DNA of 48,872 nucleotides from Clostridium sp. AM58-1XD (GCF_003464085.1 NZ_QSDR01000030.1:1-48872), one strand, 5' to 3'; positions 1 through 8,693 are shown, counted from the stretch's first letter. A program made the numbers and translations. The notes: generated by a model from the letters alone, not told the origin.

Positions 1-53
1 GAAAATCGTAAGAAATCCTCCATTTACGCCATCAGGAAAAAGAGTGATAATGA

Positions 54-105
54 CCGCAGAGCGCATTATACCTGCGCATACCGGTTTTGGCGTTCACCGC
101 CAAAA
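54..105 (+). repeat. Structured leader repeat, copy 1
   Basis: This shares a 10-nt block (CCGCAGAGCG, 54-63) and a 28-nt block (65-92) with 2607-2616 and 2620-2647. It ends in a hairpin whose 8-bp arms (TTTTGGCG, 85-92, and CGCCAAAA, 98-105) are identical in both copies while the 5-nt loop differs (TTCAC here). A GATAAT hexamer sits 2 nt upstream, where copy 2 has TATAAT. It lies about 145 nt before the L,D-transpeptidase start. It could be a cis-acting RNA or a dispersed intergenic repeat; I do not recognise it as a named family. The first 53 bases of the window hold no recognisable gene. Confidence 0.6.
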
Positions 106-249
106 GCCTTTGAAGCGAGGGGAACATATGCGAATAAAATAGAGCGGGACAGCATAGGGGAGCATGGCGGATCATTAAGAGATTTAATTTTGAGATTCAA
201 TTTTGCGACATGCCTTAAGACATACCGGTTAAAAAGAAAGGGATCGATT

Positions 250-1010
250 ATGAGGAAAAAAAGAAAATTACTGCTTCTTGCAGCCGCAGTTCTTTTGATG
301 ACCGGCGGAGCAGCCGCTACGGCAATGGCAGCTGGGGCGGAGGAAGGCGGTCCGGGAGCCGATCTGATTGAGAAGAAAATTAATGAACATAAGAATTCCG
401 GGGACGTTTTTTCTGTAAAAGATATGGAAGCGGCAAAGTCGTCGTCGAAACTTGTTCTCGTTGTAGGACAGGGAGGGGCGAACGTACACGTTTCTTATTA
501 TGAAAAGGATGGTCAGGACGTGTGGAATGAAATCTTCGAAACGAGCGGCGTATACGGCAGGAACGGCGGAACATATGAGAAAAAAGAAGGGGACGGAAAG
601 ACGCCTTACGGCACATTTGGAATCAATAAGGCATTTGGAATCCTTGGGGATCCAGGCTGTATCATGCCTTATGAGAAGCTGAGGATAATGACTACTGGGT
701 GGATGATTCTGCAAGCATCCATTATAACAGGATGGTGAATACGGATTTAGTGAAAAAAGACTGGAATTCGGCAGAACATCTGATACAGGTTGCGCCATAT
801 TACAACTATGTGCTGTCACTCGACTATAACGAAGATGCAGTTCCCGGAAAGGGATCGGCCATTTTTCTGCACTGTACGGCAGAAGGCTATACGGGTTCCA
901 GCGGCTGTATCTGTATTGAGGAAGAATACATGAAAACAGTTATCAGACAGGCGGATGAAACGATGAAAATTGTAATCGTGCCTGATAAGGAAGCGTTAAA
1001 AAACCAGTAG
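250..1010 (+). CDS. L,D-transpeptidase (YkuD-like) family exported protein, frameshifted
   Basis: Predicted exported cell-wall enzyme. The start at 250 is chosen because it begins a classic signal peptide (MRKKRK, hydrophobic stretch, then AMAAGA) preceded by an AAAGAAAGG ribosome site. The frame is open further upstream but gives no signal peptide. A catalytic domain follows from about residue 60, with blocks such as GDGKTPYGTFGI, and a C-terminal SSGCICI that holds the expected nucleophilic Cys of the SxGC motif. The reading frame breaks near 681: the first frame runs to 738 in nonsense, while the downstream frame reads DNDYWVDDSASIHYNRM and continues to 1010. One missing base restores about 253 residues, normal for the family. 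The gene is followed by a strong terminator. The family is known to cross-link peptidoglycan 3-3 or anchor proteins; activity here is inferred. Confidence 0.75.
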
Positions 1011-1029
1011 AAAGCTGGAAATTAAATAC

Positions 1030-1091
1030 TGGCAGCGATACCATATGAAAGACAGAGGCATTTTGCCGGGTATGGTATCGCTGCCATTTTT
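1030..1091 (+). terminator. Rho-independent terminator, convergent
   Basis: A perfect 16-bp stem pairs 1030-1045 with 1071-1086 and is followed by TTTTTGTT. It closes the L,D-transpeptidase gene and separates it from the convergent gene ending at 1106. Confidence 0.9.
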
Positions 1092-1105
1092 GTTGGAAAA
1101 AATTA

Positions 1106-1417
1106 TCAGTGGAAGCAGAATGCGTTTATGGAGACGTTTTTTTTACGTCCGGTGAGCTGCTTTGAAAACATTTTCAGCATGTCAATCTTTTTGCGCTCCT
1201 GAGGCGGCATATCGGCGGCCAGGATGGAAACGATGATTTCCGTTTCGGAATCTGAGAACGAAATACCTTTTGCCTGTGCTTCCATATTGAGGGACAGAAG
1301 GGACGAAATGAGATTGTGCTTCGGAGTACGTTTTACCCGTTCCGCAAACTCATCCAACATATCCAGCTTCTGGCTGTCCATTCCTTTTAATCGTGGATCC
1401 TCTTTCCAGTTATTCAA
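1106..1417 (-). CDS. Hypothetical protein, 103 aa
   Basis: I do not recognise this family. It is a soluble, charged, probably helical protein with no signal peptide or membrane segment. The start is a TTG at 1417, supported by AAAGGAGGT about 10 nt upstream and by the lack of a better-placed ATG. It lies 17 nt downstream of the 1434-1856 gene on the same strand, so the two are very likely co-transcribed and may act together. The central part (residues about 30-85) is rich in Ser, Leu and Ile and contains SETEIIVSILAADMPPQERKK. No catalytic motif is visible. Confidence 0.7.
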   Translation of the reverse strand: MNNWKEDPRLKGMDSQKLDMLDEFAERVKRTPKHNLISSLLSLNMEAQAKGISFSDSETEIIVSILAADMPPQERKKIDMLKMFSKQLTGRKKNVSINAFCFH

Positions 1418-1433
1418 TGATCAGTTACCTCCT

Positions 1434-1856
1434 TTAAGTCATTGTCTGCATAGCCTGCATCATGAACTGTATTGTATCGATTCTGGACTGCTGTTCCGGA
1501 GACAGGAAATTTTTCAATTGCTCCATAGGGGCGGAAACACCTTTTGTCATGTTGGAGATGAGAGAAATGATTTCCTGTTCATATGTATTTCCATAAGGTT
1601 TTATGGCTTCCAGCATTTCAGATACGGAAGGCCTTTTTCCTTCCTCTTCGGAACCGGCGCTCATAGCTGTCATCTCTCCCTGGCTGAACATTCGCATGGT
1701 ACGGTTCATTTCCTGAACCCGTACATACATGGAAATCATTCTCTGCTGTCTCAGCCCGAGATAGGGGAGAGCAGCCTTCATCATCTGCAGATGGGAGTCA
1801 CAGGTCTTATAATCCAGTTCCGTTGGTTTGAATGCGTCATCTTTATAATCGTCCAT
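1434..1856 (-). CDS. Hypothetical Met-rich helical protein, 140 aa
   Basis: I do not recognise this family. The start at 1856 (MDDYKDDAFKP) is chosen over an upstream in-frame ATG at 1919 because AAAGGAC lies just before it. The protein is strongly helical and unusually rich in Met and Gln, particularly at the C terminus (IDTIQFMMQAMQTMT). It has no signal peptide or membrane segment. It is the first gene of a two-gene minus-strand unit driven by a good promoter at 1958-1986. The composition would suit a small scaffold or oligomerising protein, but that is only a guess. Confidence 0.7.
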   Translation of the reverse strand: MDDYKDDAFKPTELDYKTCDSHLQMMKAALPYLGLRQQRMISMYVRVQEMNRTMRMFSQGEMTAMSAGSEEEGKRPSVSEMLEAIKPYGNTYEQEIISLISNMTKGVSAPMEQLKNFLSPEQQSRIDTIQFMMQAMQTMT

Positions 1857-1957
1857 TACTGATATGTCCTTTAGAATTCTTTGGTGACAATATATGCGGC
1901 AGCTTTCCGTTTCATGCATGGACAGCTTTCACAAGGAAAAAAATGCGGCATATGTAT

Positions 1958-1986
1958 AATATATAAGTACATGGCAAAGCTTTCAA
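1958..1986 (-). promoter_or_regulatory. Promoter for the 1856-1106 unit
   Basis: On the minus strand, TTGAAA (1986-1981) and TATATT (1963-1958) are separated by exactly 17 nt. It overlaps an inverted repeat (AAGTACA at 1965-1971 and TGTACTT at 1991-1997) that could be an operator. Confidence 0.6.
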
Positions 1987-2034
1987 AACGTGTACTTCTA
2001 AATACATGACAATTGAAATAAGGAGAAATCAGAG

Positions 2035-2187
2035 ATGAACAGCCGTTTAATTATAGATGGAAATTCTGTTTACGAAATCGATGAGGACTGCATGAAAAGG
2101 AAGAAAGAACATGAAACCAGAGGAAATGCAGAGGGCAGGAGAAGAACCTGGATTCAGGAGGAAACGGAAAAAGGATCTGACAAATAA
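2035..2187 (+). CDS. Small charged protein, 50 aa
   Basis: This is a 50-residue ORF beginning MNSRLIIDGNSVYEIDEDC, preceded by AATAAGGAG at a proper distance and followed by a strong hairpin. The first 20 residues look folded (a short beta hairpin) and the rest is very rich in Lys, Arg and Glu. No function is assigned. The ribosome site, the clean stop and the following hairpin support a real gene. It is divergent from the minus-strand pair at 1106-1856. Confidence 0.6.
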   Translation: MNSRLIIDGNSVYEIDEDCMKRKKEHETRGNAEGRRRTWIQEETEKGSDK

Positions 2188-2193
2188 ATGAAA

Positions 2194-2231
2194 GAGGGGG
2201 GCAGATATTACTGCCCCCTCCATCAAAAAAA
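2194..2231. terminator. Bidirectional hairpin terminator
   Basis: A G-rich arm (2194-2204) pairs with CTGCCCCCTC (2211-2220), about 10 bp with one bulged G. A-rich sequence lies at 2224-2231 and a moderately T-rich tail appears on the minus strand, so it can end both the small plus-strand gene and the minus-strand Cys/Gly-rich gene. Confidence 0.65.
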
Positions 2232-2261
2232 GGAAGATATTACGGATAGTTGGTAAGTATT

Positions 2262-2492
2262 TTAGCAGCAGAAGCTATTTCCACCGCCGCAGCAGCACAG
2301 AAGAATGATAATCCAGATCCAGTCACAGCCACCGCCGCAGCTGTTATTTCCGCCACAGCTGTTTCCGCATCCGAAGCCATTACCGCCGCAGCAGCATAAG
2401 AGAAGAATGATCCAGATAAAATTGCATCCTCCGTTTCCTCCACCGTCACATCCACAACCGCATCCGCAGTTTGTTGCAGCTAAATCACTCAT
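2262..2492 (-). CDS. Cys/Gly-rich small protein with duplicated WII-LLCCCGG units
   Basis: This is a 76-residue protein starting MSDLAATNCGCGCGC with GGAGG 7-8 nt upstream. The ATG at 2492 is preferred over the longer frame to 2591. It holds two copies of a hydrophobic block flanked by Cys clusters (IWIILLLCCCGGNGF and WIWIIILLCCCGGGN), separated by Cys/Asn/Gly-rich linkers. Similar proteins in clostridial genomes are labelled 'chorion class high-cysteine HCB protein 13'; the name reflects composition, not function. There is no classical signal peptide. A surface, spore-coat or membrane-inserted peptide role is possible but unproven. The gene stands alone between two intergenic regions. Confidence 0.7.
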   Translation of the reverse strand: MSDLAATNCGCGCGCDGGGNGGCNFIWIILLLCCCGGNGFGCGNSCGGNNSCGGGCDWIWIIILLCCCGGGNSFCC

Positions 2493-2595
2493 GTTAGTTC
2501 CTCCAATAATTTGATTACAATGTATCATATGTCGACTGGCTTGCCACTGTTTCCCGATTTCTAAAAAAAATATAAGTTTATTTTCATCCATAATG

Positions 2596-2604
2596 TGGTA
2601 TAAT
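2596..2604 (+). promoter_or_regulatory. Extended -10 promoter before alaX
   Basis: TGG followed by TATAAT (2599-2604) forms an extended -10. No good -35 is seen. Transcription would start around 2611, within the structured leader repeat. Confidence 0.45.
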
Positions 2605-2606
2605 AT

Positions 2607-2660
2607 CCGCAGAGCGGTTATTATACCTGCGCATACCGGTTTTGGCGCGTGCCGCCAAAA
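2607..2660 (+). repeat. Structured leader repeat, copy 2
   Basis: This is the second copy of the element at 54-105, with CCGCAGAGCG at 2607-2616, an identical 28-nt block at 2620-2647 and a hairpin of TTTTGGCG (2640-2647) and CGCCAAAA (2653-2660) around the loop CGTGC. It sits in the 5' leader of alaX, just downstream of the TATAAT. The conserved stem with a variable loop argues for an RNA structure. T-box hallmarks were looked for and are not evident. Confidence 0.6.
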
Positions 2661-2716
2661 TCCGGGCGCTGGAATCCGCCGGAGGAGAGCTGTAACAAAA
2701 GAAGGAGATTTTGATC

Positions 2717-3870
2717 ATGGAAAGATTATATTATACATTGCCTTACGTAAAGGAATTTGAGGGTACAGTTTTAGAATGCAGAGAAGGAAAAAAAGGAACG
2801 TATGAGATTGTTCTGGACAGGACTGCCTTTTTCCCGGAGGGCGGGGGACAGCCAGGAGATACCGGCTGCCTCGGCGAAGCTATGGTAATGGATACACATG
2901 AAAAAAACGGAGAAGTTCTTCATTTGACAGATCGGCCTCTTCCTGTCGGCGGCAGGGTAAAAGGCGTACTGGACTGGGAGAAAAGATTTGACAATATGCA
3001 AGGCCATTCCGGAGAACATATCCTGACAGGGCTGATACATAAGAAATCGGATTTGATAACGTGGGCTTCCATATGGGAAGTGAAGAAATTACCATTGATT
3101 TTAACGGAACCATGACAATGGATGAACTTCAGGAGCTGGAGATGAAGGCAAATCAGGCGGTATATGCCGATATTCCATTTATGATTACATGCCCTGAACC
3201 GGAAGAACTGGAGCGGATGGAATACAGGAGTAAGAAGGAGCTGACAGGGGAAGTGCGAATCGTAACGGTGCCGGATGTAGATGTATGTGCGTGCTGCGGT
3301 ACCCATGTGGAGAAATCGGGTGAAATCGGCCTGATTAAAGTCCTGGGAATGATACACTATAAGGGGGGCGTCAGAATTTCCATGCTGTGCGGAAGGCCGG
3401 CGCTCAAATACCTGGACAATCTCCAGAGACAGATGAACGGGCTGTCTGTTCTGCTCTCTTCAAAAATTGGAAAAGTTGCAGAAGCAGTGGAAAAGCTTAA
3501 AATGGAAAATACAGATAAGGAGTTCCAGCTGGCAAAGGCTTATCAGGAGATGTTTGCAGTTAAAGCAGAGAACTATCCCGACAGCGACAGGCCGCTGTTA
3601 CTTTTTGAAGAAGGGCTGAATCCCGTCCAGATTCGCCAGTTCTGTACCCTTTTATATGAGAAAAAAAAGGGAAATGCAGTTGTCGTATGTGCGAAGAAAG
3701 GCGACATCTATCAGTATGCGGCCGGAAGCAGTTGTGAAGACATGAAAGCTTTCAGCAGGACGCTGAACGGGCTTCTAAACGGCAGAGGCGGGGGAAGCAG
3801 CCAAATGGCACAGGGAACCTTTCAGGCGTCTGAAGAGGAAATCAGAAAAGCAGTTGAAGAAAATATTTGA
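2717..3870 (+). CDS. alaX: Alanyl-tRNA editing protein AlaX-L (frameshifted)
   Basis: Trans-editing hydrolase that removes mischarged amino acids such as Ser from tRNA-Ala. The sequence shows an AlaRS-like beta-barrel (residues 1-85, FFPEGGGQPGDTG), the zinc/editing HxxxH motif as HSGEH, the matching CxxxH as CCGTH, and a C-terminal DHHA1-like region ending in GRGGGSSQMAQG. The ATG at 2717 follows GAAGGAG. The frame breaks near 3047: AAATCGG where AAATTCGG is expected. The downstream frame then reads GFDNVGFHMG, which joins naturally to HILTGLIHKK. One missing base restores about 384 residues, the usual length of the long AlaX type. The structured repeat lies in its leader. Confidence 0.88.
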
Positions 3871-3899
3871 GTGAAAGAAAGGAAATCATAGCAAATTAT

Positions 3900-5032
3900 A
3901 TGAATCTTGACAGTACACAGTTAAAGAAACTCAGAGGACTGATTCTTTATACAGTTGTTGTAGCAGTCGGATGCGTCCATTACAAAGAGGTACTGGCCGT
4001 CCTTGGAAGGGGAGTACACATGATACTTCCTTTTCTGGTGGGATGCGCCATTGCCTTTATTTTAAATGTGCCGATGAGACGCATAGAAACGCAGATCGCA
4101 GGAAAGGGAGCAAATAAGAGGTGGCACAGGCCGGTCAGCCTGCTTATCACACTCATATTTGTACTTGGAATTCTGGCGGTTGTCATCTTTGTAGTGGCTC
4201 CGGAATTTGCAAATACTGCGGTCGGGCTGAAAAAGAGCGTTCCCGTCTTCGCAGACAGATGATAGATACGCTTACGGACCTGTTTGCAAGGGATCCGGAC
4301 ATGGTATCTTATCTGAACAGCCTGGTCATTGACTGGAACGCCGTATTTAATGAGGTAGTAGCATTTTTGAAAAATGGAGCCGGTTCCGTATTGAATACGA
4401 CATTTGCAGCGGCCGTGTCCATTGTCAGCGGCGTAACTACCTTTGGCATCGGTTTTGTGTTTTCCATTTATGTTCTGCTTCAGAAGGAAGTGCTGGCCAG
4501 GCAGTTTAAGAAATTTATAATGGCATTTCTTCCAGAGCAGATCGCAGAGCGTTTTCTGGAAGTTGCAGCTCTTACAGAGAGGACATTTTCGAATTTCCTG
4601 ACAGGACAGTGTCTGGAAGCTGTGATTCTTGGAAGCATGTTTTTTGTCACTATGAGCGTGCTCCGTATGCCTTATGCCCTTCTTATGGGCGTACTGATTG
4701 CCTTTACTGCATTGATACCGATTTTCGGAGCGTTTATCGGCTGTGCGATTGGAATTTTCCTCATGCTTATGGTGAGTCCGATGAACGCGCTTGCGTTTGT
4801 AATTCTATTTAATGTCATTCAGCAGATTGAGGGGAATTTTATATATCCTCATGTTGTAGGCGGTTCGGTTGGTCTTCCTTCGATCTGGGTGCTTGTTGCT
4901 GTCACGCTTGGGGGCAGTCTGATGGGAGTCGTGGGGATGCTGGTGTTCATACCGATCTGCTCGGTACTCTACAGCCTGCTAAAGAGAACAGTCAACAAAA
5001 GGCTGGAGATTAAGGGAAAGGCAGAGGCATAA
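3900..5032 (+). CDS. AI-2E family transporter (frameshifted)
   Basis: Polytopic inner-membrane protein of the AI-2E/YtvI/PerM family, named for an autoinducer-2 exporter; many members have other or unknown substrates. Several hydrophobic segments are visible, with a long central domain and family-typical late segments (GVLIAFTALIPIFGAFIG and LPSIWVLVAVTLGG). The start at ATG 3900 (MNLDSTQLKK) is preferred; a TTG at 3867 overlapping the alaX stop is possible. The frame breaks near 4255: the first frame ends ...VPVFADR at 4262 and the next resumes MIDTLTDLF. One missing base gives about 377 residues, normal for the family. It is probably co-transcribed with alaX. Confidence 0.85.
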
Positions 5033-5119
5033 GCTGTTCGGACAGAGATCTGTCTGTATGGTTACAATAAAAAAGGAGGCTTTGCAGCATAAGTTCTCGA
5101 TGGTCCTGGGGAGGAGCAT

Positions 5120-8100
5120 ATGAAAAAATACGATAGGTTGCAGGCGATTCTTACGGCTGCCGTGCTGTTGACGGCAGTTGCGGGCTGCTCAGAAGAGCAG
5201 AAAGAAACACAGATGAATTCTTCGGTTTCTAATATGGCACTGGAGGAAGCTGAAACGGATTCATTCGAGGAAGAAGAACTGAGTCAGTATGACGTAATTG
5301 CAGGCTTTGAGGTTATGGAACTGGGAGAAATTGAAGAAGTCGGTGCGGAAACAATCCTTTTTTATCATGAACAAAGCGGAGCGGAGCTTCTGTATATTAA
5401 AAATGACGATAAAGAACTGGGATTTTCTATTGCATACCGCACGCCCAGTATGGATGAAACAGATATGAACCATATCCTGAAGCATGTCGTTCTTGCATCA
5501 TCTGAAAAGTATCCAAGCACCAATCTCTATTCTGATATGAAAAATAGGGGATTCATTACATATATGAATGCGGAAACTCACCCGGCTGTAACTTATTATC
5601 CTGTTTGCAGCCAAAGTGAAGAGCAGCTGATGAAGGCTGCAGACGTCTATCTGAGTTGTATGACATCGCCGGAATTTCTTATAAATGAAAATATATATAA
5701 AAGAGAGGCATTCCGCTGCGAGCTGGAAAATGAAAAAGCACAGATAACAGCAGAGGGGGGCGTATTTCATGAGGATATGGAAAACCTTACTGATATGGAA
5801 GCGAATGCCAGAGGAAATGTAGGAAAAGCGCTCTATCCGGAATTGGCGGCCCAAAACGCAGAGGGAATGCTCTATAAGAGCTATAAAGAAATTACTTACG
5901 ATAAAGTAAAAGAAGCTTACGAATCGATGTACCATTTTGACAACAGTCTGATCATTCTTTATGGGGATCTGGATTATCAGAGATTTCTGAGATTCTTGGA
6001 TCAGGAATATCTTTCAGCAGAAGAAGACAACGGAACAGATTTTTCCGGGGCGATGAATGAAGAGGTGCCAGGAGGTTACACAGAACAGACAGCGGAAATT
6101 CCTGCCTATGAAGAAAGCAGCGCAGAACAGGCTTCTGTGATCTGTTATGCGATGGATCTTTCTAAAAGTTCCTGGGAGGATATTATGAGATGGGAGCTGT
6201 TTTCTGCAATGCTCAATTCCGAAAACTCACCGTTGGAACGCCGCGGAAAGGAAAACGGCATTTCGGGCAGGATCGAGCTGAAAGTGGTTATGGAAACAGC
6301 AAAACCGTACCTTGCTTTTTATTTAAACAATACGGATCCGGATAAAAAAGATGCGTTTAAAGCAACGGTTCTGGGGGCAATGGAAGAGGTCAGTGAGCGA
6401 GGAATTGATGAGGAGATTTTTCAGTCGGTGCTTAAATCATCTGAGATGGAAGCATATCTGGCCAGAAACGCGCCGTCTGCGGCCGCCGGACTGTTTAATA
6501 CACTTTCCGTTTACTGGTCGAATACTGGACGGACCGACTATTATTCCATTAAAAGATCATGTATGAACCAAATAAAGGCGAACCGTTCCCAGATGTATTT
6601 TAAGGAACTTGCAAAACAGGCTTTAGCACCGTCCAGAAGCGCGCTCGTTGTAAACGTTCCTGTTCCCGGACTTGCTGAAAAGAAGAAACGGGAACTGGAA
6701 GAAGACATGGCGGGGCGGAAGGTTCAAATGACAGGGAAAGAAATCAGACAGCTGGTATCAGATACGGCAGAATTCCGGCAGTGGAGTGAAAAAGAACGAG
6801 TGAACGCAGACTTTCTGATTCCGCTGTCAGGGCTTATGGCGAAGGCAGAAACAGCTGATTTTAGTACGAAAAAAATCGGAGAACTGACCAGTTGCACGGC
6901 CGCTGTCTCTATGGAGAAAGTGGGCGCCTGCAGTATTTATTTCGATCTGAGCGAAATACCGGAGGAGGATATCTTCTATCTTCCCATATATCAGCTGCTG
7001 ATATCCAGGCTGGACGGAAATTTGAGGGAGTCAGGGGAGCTGAGGGCACTTTCCGACCAGTATCTGTATCAAATGAGCTTTCGTGAACTGCTTATAGAAG
7101 AAGGATCATCGGGTAACAGACCGGTCATGGAAGTAAACTGGTATTGTATGACAAAAGACTATGAAACAAGCCTGAAACTGCTGATGGAACTTATGATGCA
7201 GACAAAGTTTGACGATCCCCAAAAGACGACGGAGCTCCTTCGGGAATATCTTTCCCGGACTGACCAGCAAGGGTATGACCAGCCGACCAAGCTAATGGAT
7301 ACAGCCGTTTCTTTTGCAGAGTCATACATGGGAAACAACAGAACCCTTGACCAGCTGTTTCACGGGCAGGATTCTTACCATTTTATGAAAACGACATTAA
7401 GGCGCCTTCAGGAAGAACCGGAATACAGCGTTGAATTTGCGGATAAGATGAAGGAAATATCCAGAATACTGTTAAATAAAAAGGATATTATTTCAGTCAT
7501 TATTGCAGATCAGAATGAATTGGAGGAAATGGAGCAGACCGCGGGAAGAATGCTCGGAGCGCTTATGTCTCACGAGAGAGTGTCTCAGAAGTGGGAGGGA
7601 CTGTCACTGTCAGGCTGGCCGAAGAGAACTGGTATCTGCACAGCGGCTTCTGAAGCGTGTACGGCCCTTGTTTCCTCCTATGGAAAAGAAGACGGCAGTG
7701 ACGGGAGGTATGCCGCTTTTTTGAAAGCAGCAGAAGAAGGATATATCGTTCCAGGATTGGAAGCGGAAGCGGGACAGAATTGTGCGGGCTTATATATGAT
7801 TACGGAAACAGGGCAGTTCTGCCTTTACCGGCTCGACGATCCCAATGTGAAAGAGTCGCTGGAGGTTTTCGACGGTGTTGGGGATTATTTAAGACATGCA
7901 AAAATCAGTCAGGAAGATTTCGACGGCTATATTTTAAGCGCATATGCTGAGGCCACACGGCCATCAGGAATTTTCCATGAGAAACAACAATCAATTGAGA
8001 GATATCTTCAGGGAATCGATGAATATGCGGTTGCGGAGAGAATACGGCTGATAAAGGAAGCGTCTCTGGAAGATCAGGATGAGGCGGCACAGGCAATCGA

Positions 8101-8212
8101 AGAGCAGATCAGAAACGGTTCGGCCGCAGCTGTGGGAAAGGGCAGTATAATAGAAGAGGGGAAAGCGTGTTTTGACGTGCTGCTGGACTGGGGAGATTCG
8201 TCATCCGATTAA
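5120..8212 (+). CDS. M16C (insulinase/PreP-like) lipoprotein with altered zinc motif
   Basis: This 1030-residue protein has a lipoprotein signal (LTAVAGC, Cys23) and the fold signature of M16C metallopeptidases of the presequence-protease type. The region NHILKHVVLASSEKYPS aligns to the canonical HxxEH block, and KREAFRCELENEK matches the downstream conserved Glu region. The catalytic Glu of HxxEH is Lys here (codon AAG, 5480-5482, residue 121), so the inverse zinc motif is broken while both His remain. Length matches full two-half PreP-type enzymes. It may be a non-catalytic peptide-binding lipoprotein, or a single-base sequence error may have changed GAG to AAG. It has a strong ribosome site (GGGGAGG) and is followed by a large palindrome. 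Confidence 0.85.
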   Translation: MKKYDRLQAILTAAVLLTAVAGCSEEQKETQMNSSVSNMALEEAETDSFEEEELSQYDVIAGFEVMELGEIEEVGAETILFYHEQSGAELLYIKNDDKELGFSIAYRTPSMDETDMNHILKHVVLASSEKYPSTNLYSDMKNRGFITYMNAETHPAVTYYPVCSQSEEQLMKAADVYLSCMTSPEFLINENIYKREAFRCELENEKAQITAEGGVFHEDMENLTDMEANARGNVGKALYPELAAQNAEGMLYKSYKEITYDKVKEAYESMYHFDNSLIILYGDLDYQRFLRFLDQEYLSAEEDNGTDFSGAMNEEVPGGYTEQTAEIPAYEESSAEQASVICYAMDLSKSSWEDIMRWELFSAMLNSENSPLERRGKENGISGRIELKVVMETAKPYLAFYLNNTDPDKKDAFKATVLGAMEEVSERGIDEEIFQSVLKSSEMEAYLARNAPSAAAGLFNTLSVYWSNTGRTDYYSIKRSCMNQIKANRSQMYFKELAKQALAPSRSALVVNVPVPGLAEKKKRELEEDMAGRKVQMTGKEIRQLVSDTAEFRQWSEKERVNADFLIPLSGLMAKAETADFSTKKIGELTSCTAAVSMEKVGACSIYFDLSEIPEEDIFYLPIYQLLISRLDGNLRESGELRALSDQYLYQMSFRELLIEEGSSGNRPVMEVNWYCMTKDYETSLKLLMELMMQTKFDDPQKTTELLREYLSRTDQQGYDQPTKLMDTAVSFAESYMGNNRTLDQLFHGQDSYHFMKTTLRRLQEEPEYSVEFADKMKEISRILLNKKDIISVIIADQNELEEMEQTAGRMLGALMSHERVSQKWEGLSLSGWPKRTGICTAASEACTALVSSYGKEDGSDGRYAAFLKAAEEGYIVPGLEAEAGQNCAGLYMITETGQFCLYRLDDPNVKESLEVFDGVGDYLRHAKISQEDFDGYILSAYAEATRPSGIFHEKQQSIERYLQGIDEYAVAERIRLIKEASLEDQDEAAQAIEEQIRNGSAAAVGKGSIIEEGKACFDVLLDWGDSSSD

Positions 8213-8222
8213 ATACGGACAA

Positions 8223-8360
8223 AATAATACAGAGGGTGCCGTAAAAGAGAAAAAGCGCTGCCCCTGGATACCGGAAAAAGTGACATGGCTGCTGCCATGA
8301 AACGGAATCTGGTATCGGGGGCATGCCTGATCTTGCTTTTGCAGCACCCTCTGTGATATT
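8223..8360. terminator. Long imperfect palindrome between convergent genes
   Basis: Arms 8230-8247 and 8336-8353 pair at 16 of 18 positions, the two exceptions being G-U compatible. Inner blocks also pair (TGCCCCTGGATACC with GGTATCGGGGGCA), capped by CATGGC-TGCT-GCCATG at 8284-8299. The whole folds as one rod of roughly 125-138 nt. It lies between the M16C gene and the convergent 8377-8613 gene, so it may terminate both. A small inverted-repeat element is an alternative. Confidence 0.55.
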
Positions 8361-8376
8361 AACTTGATAATTCTGA

Positions 8377-8613
8377 TTACTGACCCTGATACATGAAAGA
8401 GATCAGACGGTCGATGTCGTCCTTATCGTATGCAATCAGTTCAAGCTCATCAATATAGCCGTTTGAAAAAATAGTTGCCATGGATAAGTACTGTGTCAAC
8501 TTGGATTTTAAGTTGATTCTGTCCCCTTCAGGAGAAACAAGTTCTACCTTTCCTGAGCACTGGTCAATTACCTTGAAAAACTTATCTACATCTGTAATAT
8601 TCTGAATTTTCAT
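8377..8613 (-). CDS. Conserved small protein of unknown function, 78 aa
   Basis: A 78-residue protein beginning MKIQNITDVDKFFKVIDQC. It has predicted alternating beta and helix, with no signal or membrane segment. The ATG at 8613 follows GAAAGGAGC. Similar short clostridial proteins exist, but I cannot assign a function. The -10 and -35 of its promoter are very clear (8665-8693), so it is a monocistronic, probably well-expressed gene. Confidence 0.72.
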   Translation of the reverse strand: MKIQNITDVDKFFKVIDQCSGKVELVSPEGDRINLKSKLTQYLSMATIFSNGYIDELELIAYDKDDIDRLISFMYQGQ

Positions 8614-8664
8614 AAGATACGCTCCTTTCCAGAATGCGAAACGAGTTAACTTTTTAACAAATTT

Positions 8665-8693
8665 ATTATATCAGGGGGCTAAATAAAATACAA
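8665..8693 (-). promoter_or_regulatory. Promoter for the 8613-8377 gene
   Basis: On the minus strand, TTGTAT (8693-8688), 17 nt, then TATAAT (8670-8665) with a TGA immediately upstream that makes an extended -10. This is among the best promoters in the window. Confidence 0.75.

Noticed and set aside
190..249. Upstream start for the L,D-transpeptidase gene
   Set aside because: The extension is not exported-protein-like and would bury the signal peptide that begins at 250.
1965..1997. Operator for the 1856-1106 unit (AAGTACA...TGTACTT)
   Set aside because: Only 7-bp arms 19 nt apart with no known regulator; kept as a note in the promoter entry, not as a separate feature.
2607..2716. T-box leader before alaX
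   Set aside because: No T-box core or specifier/antiterminator arrangement is visible, and the same element precedes an L,D-transpeptidase gene.
3040..3048. Programmed ribosomal frameshifting as an explanation for the alaX break and the other breaks
   Set aside because: The sites share no slippery heptamer or following pseudoknot, the breaks occur in unrelated families that never use frameshifting, and all go the same way as if one base were missing.
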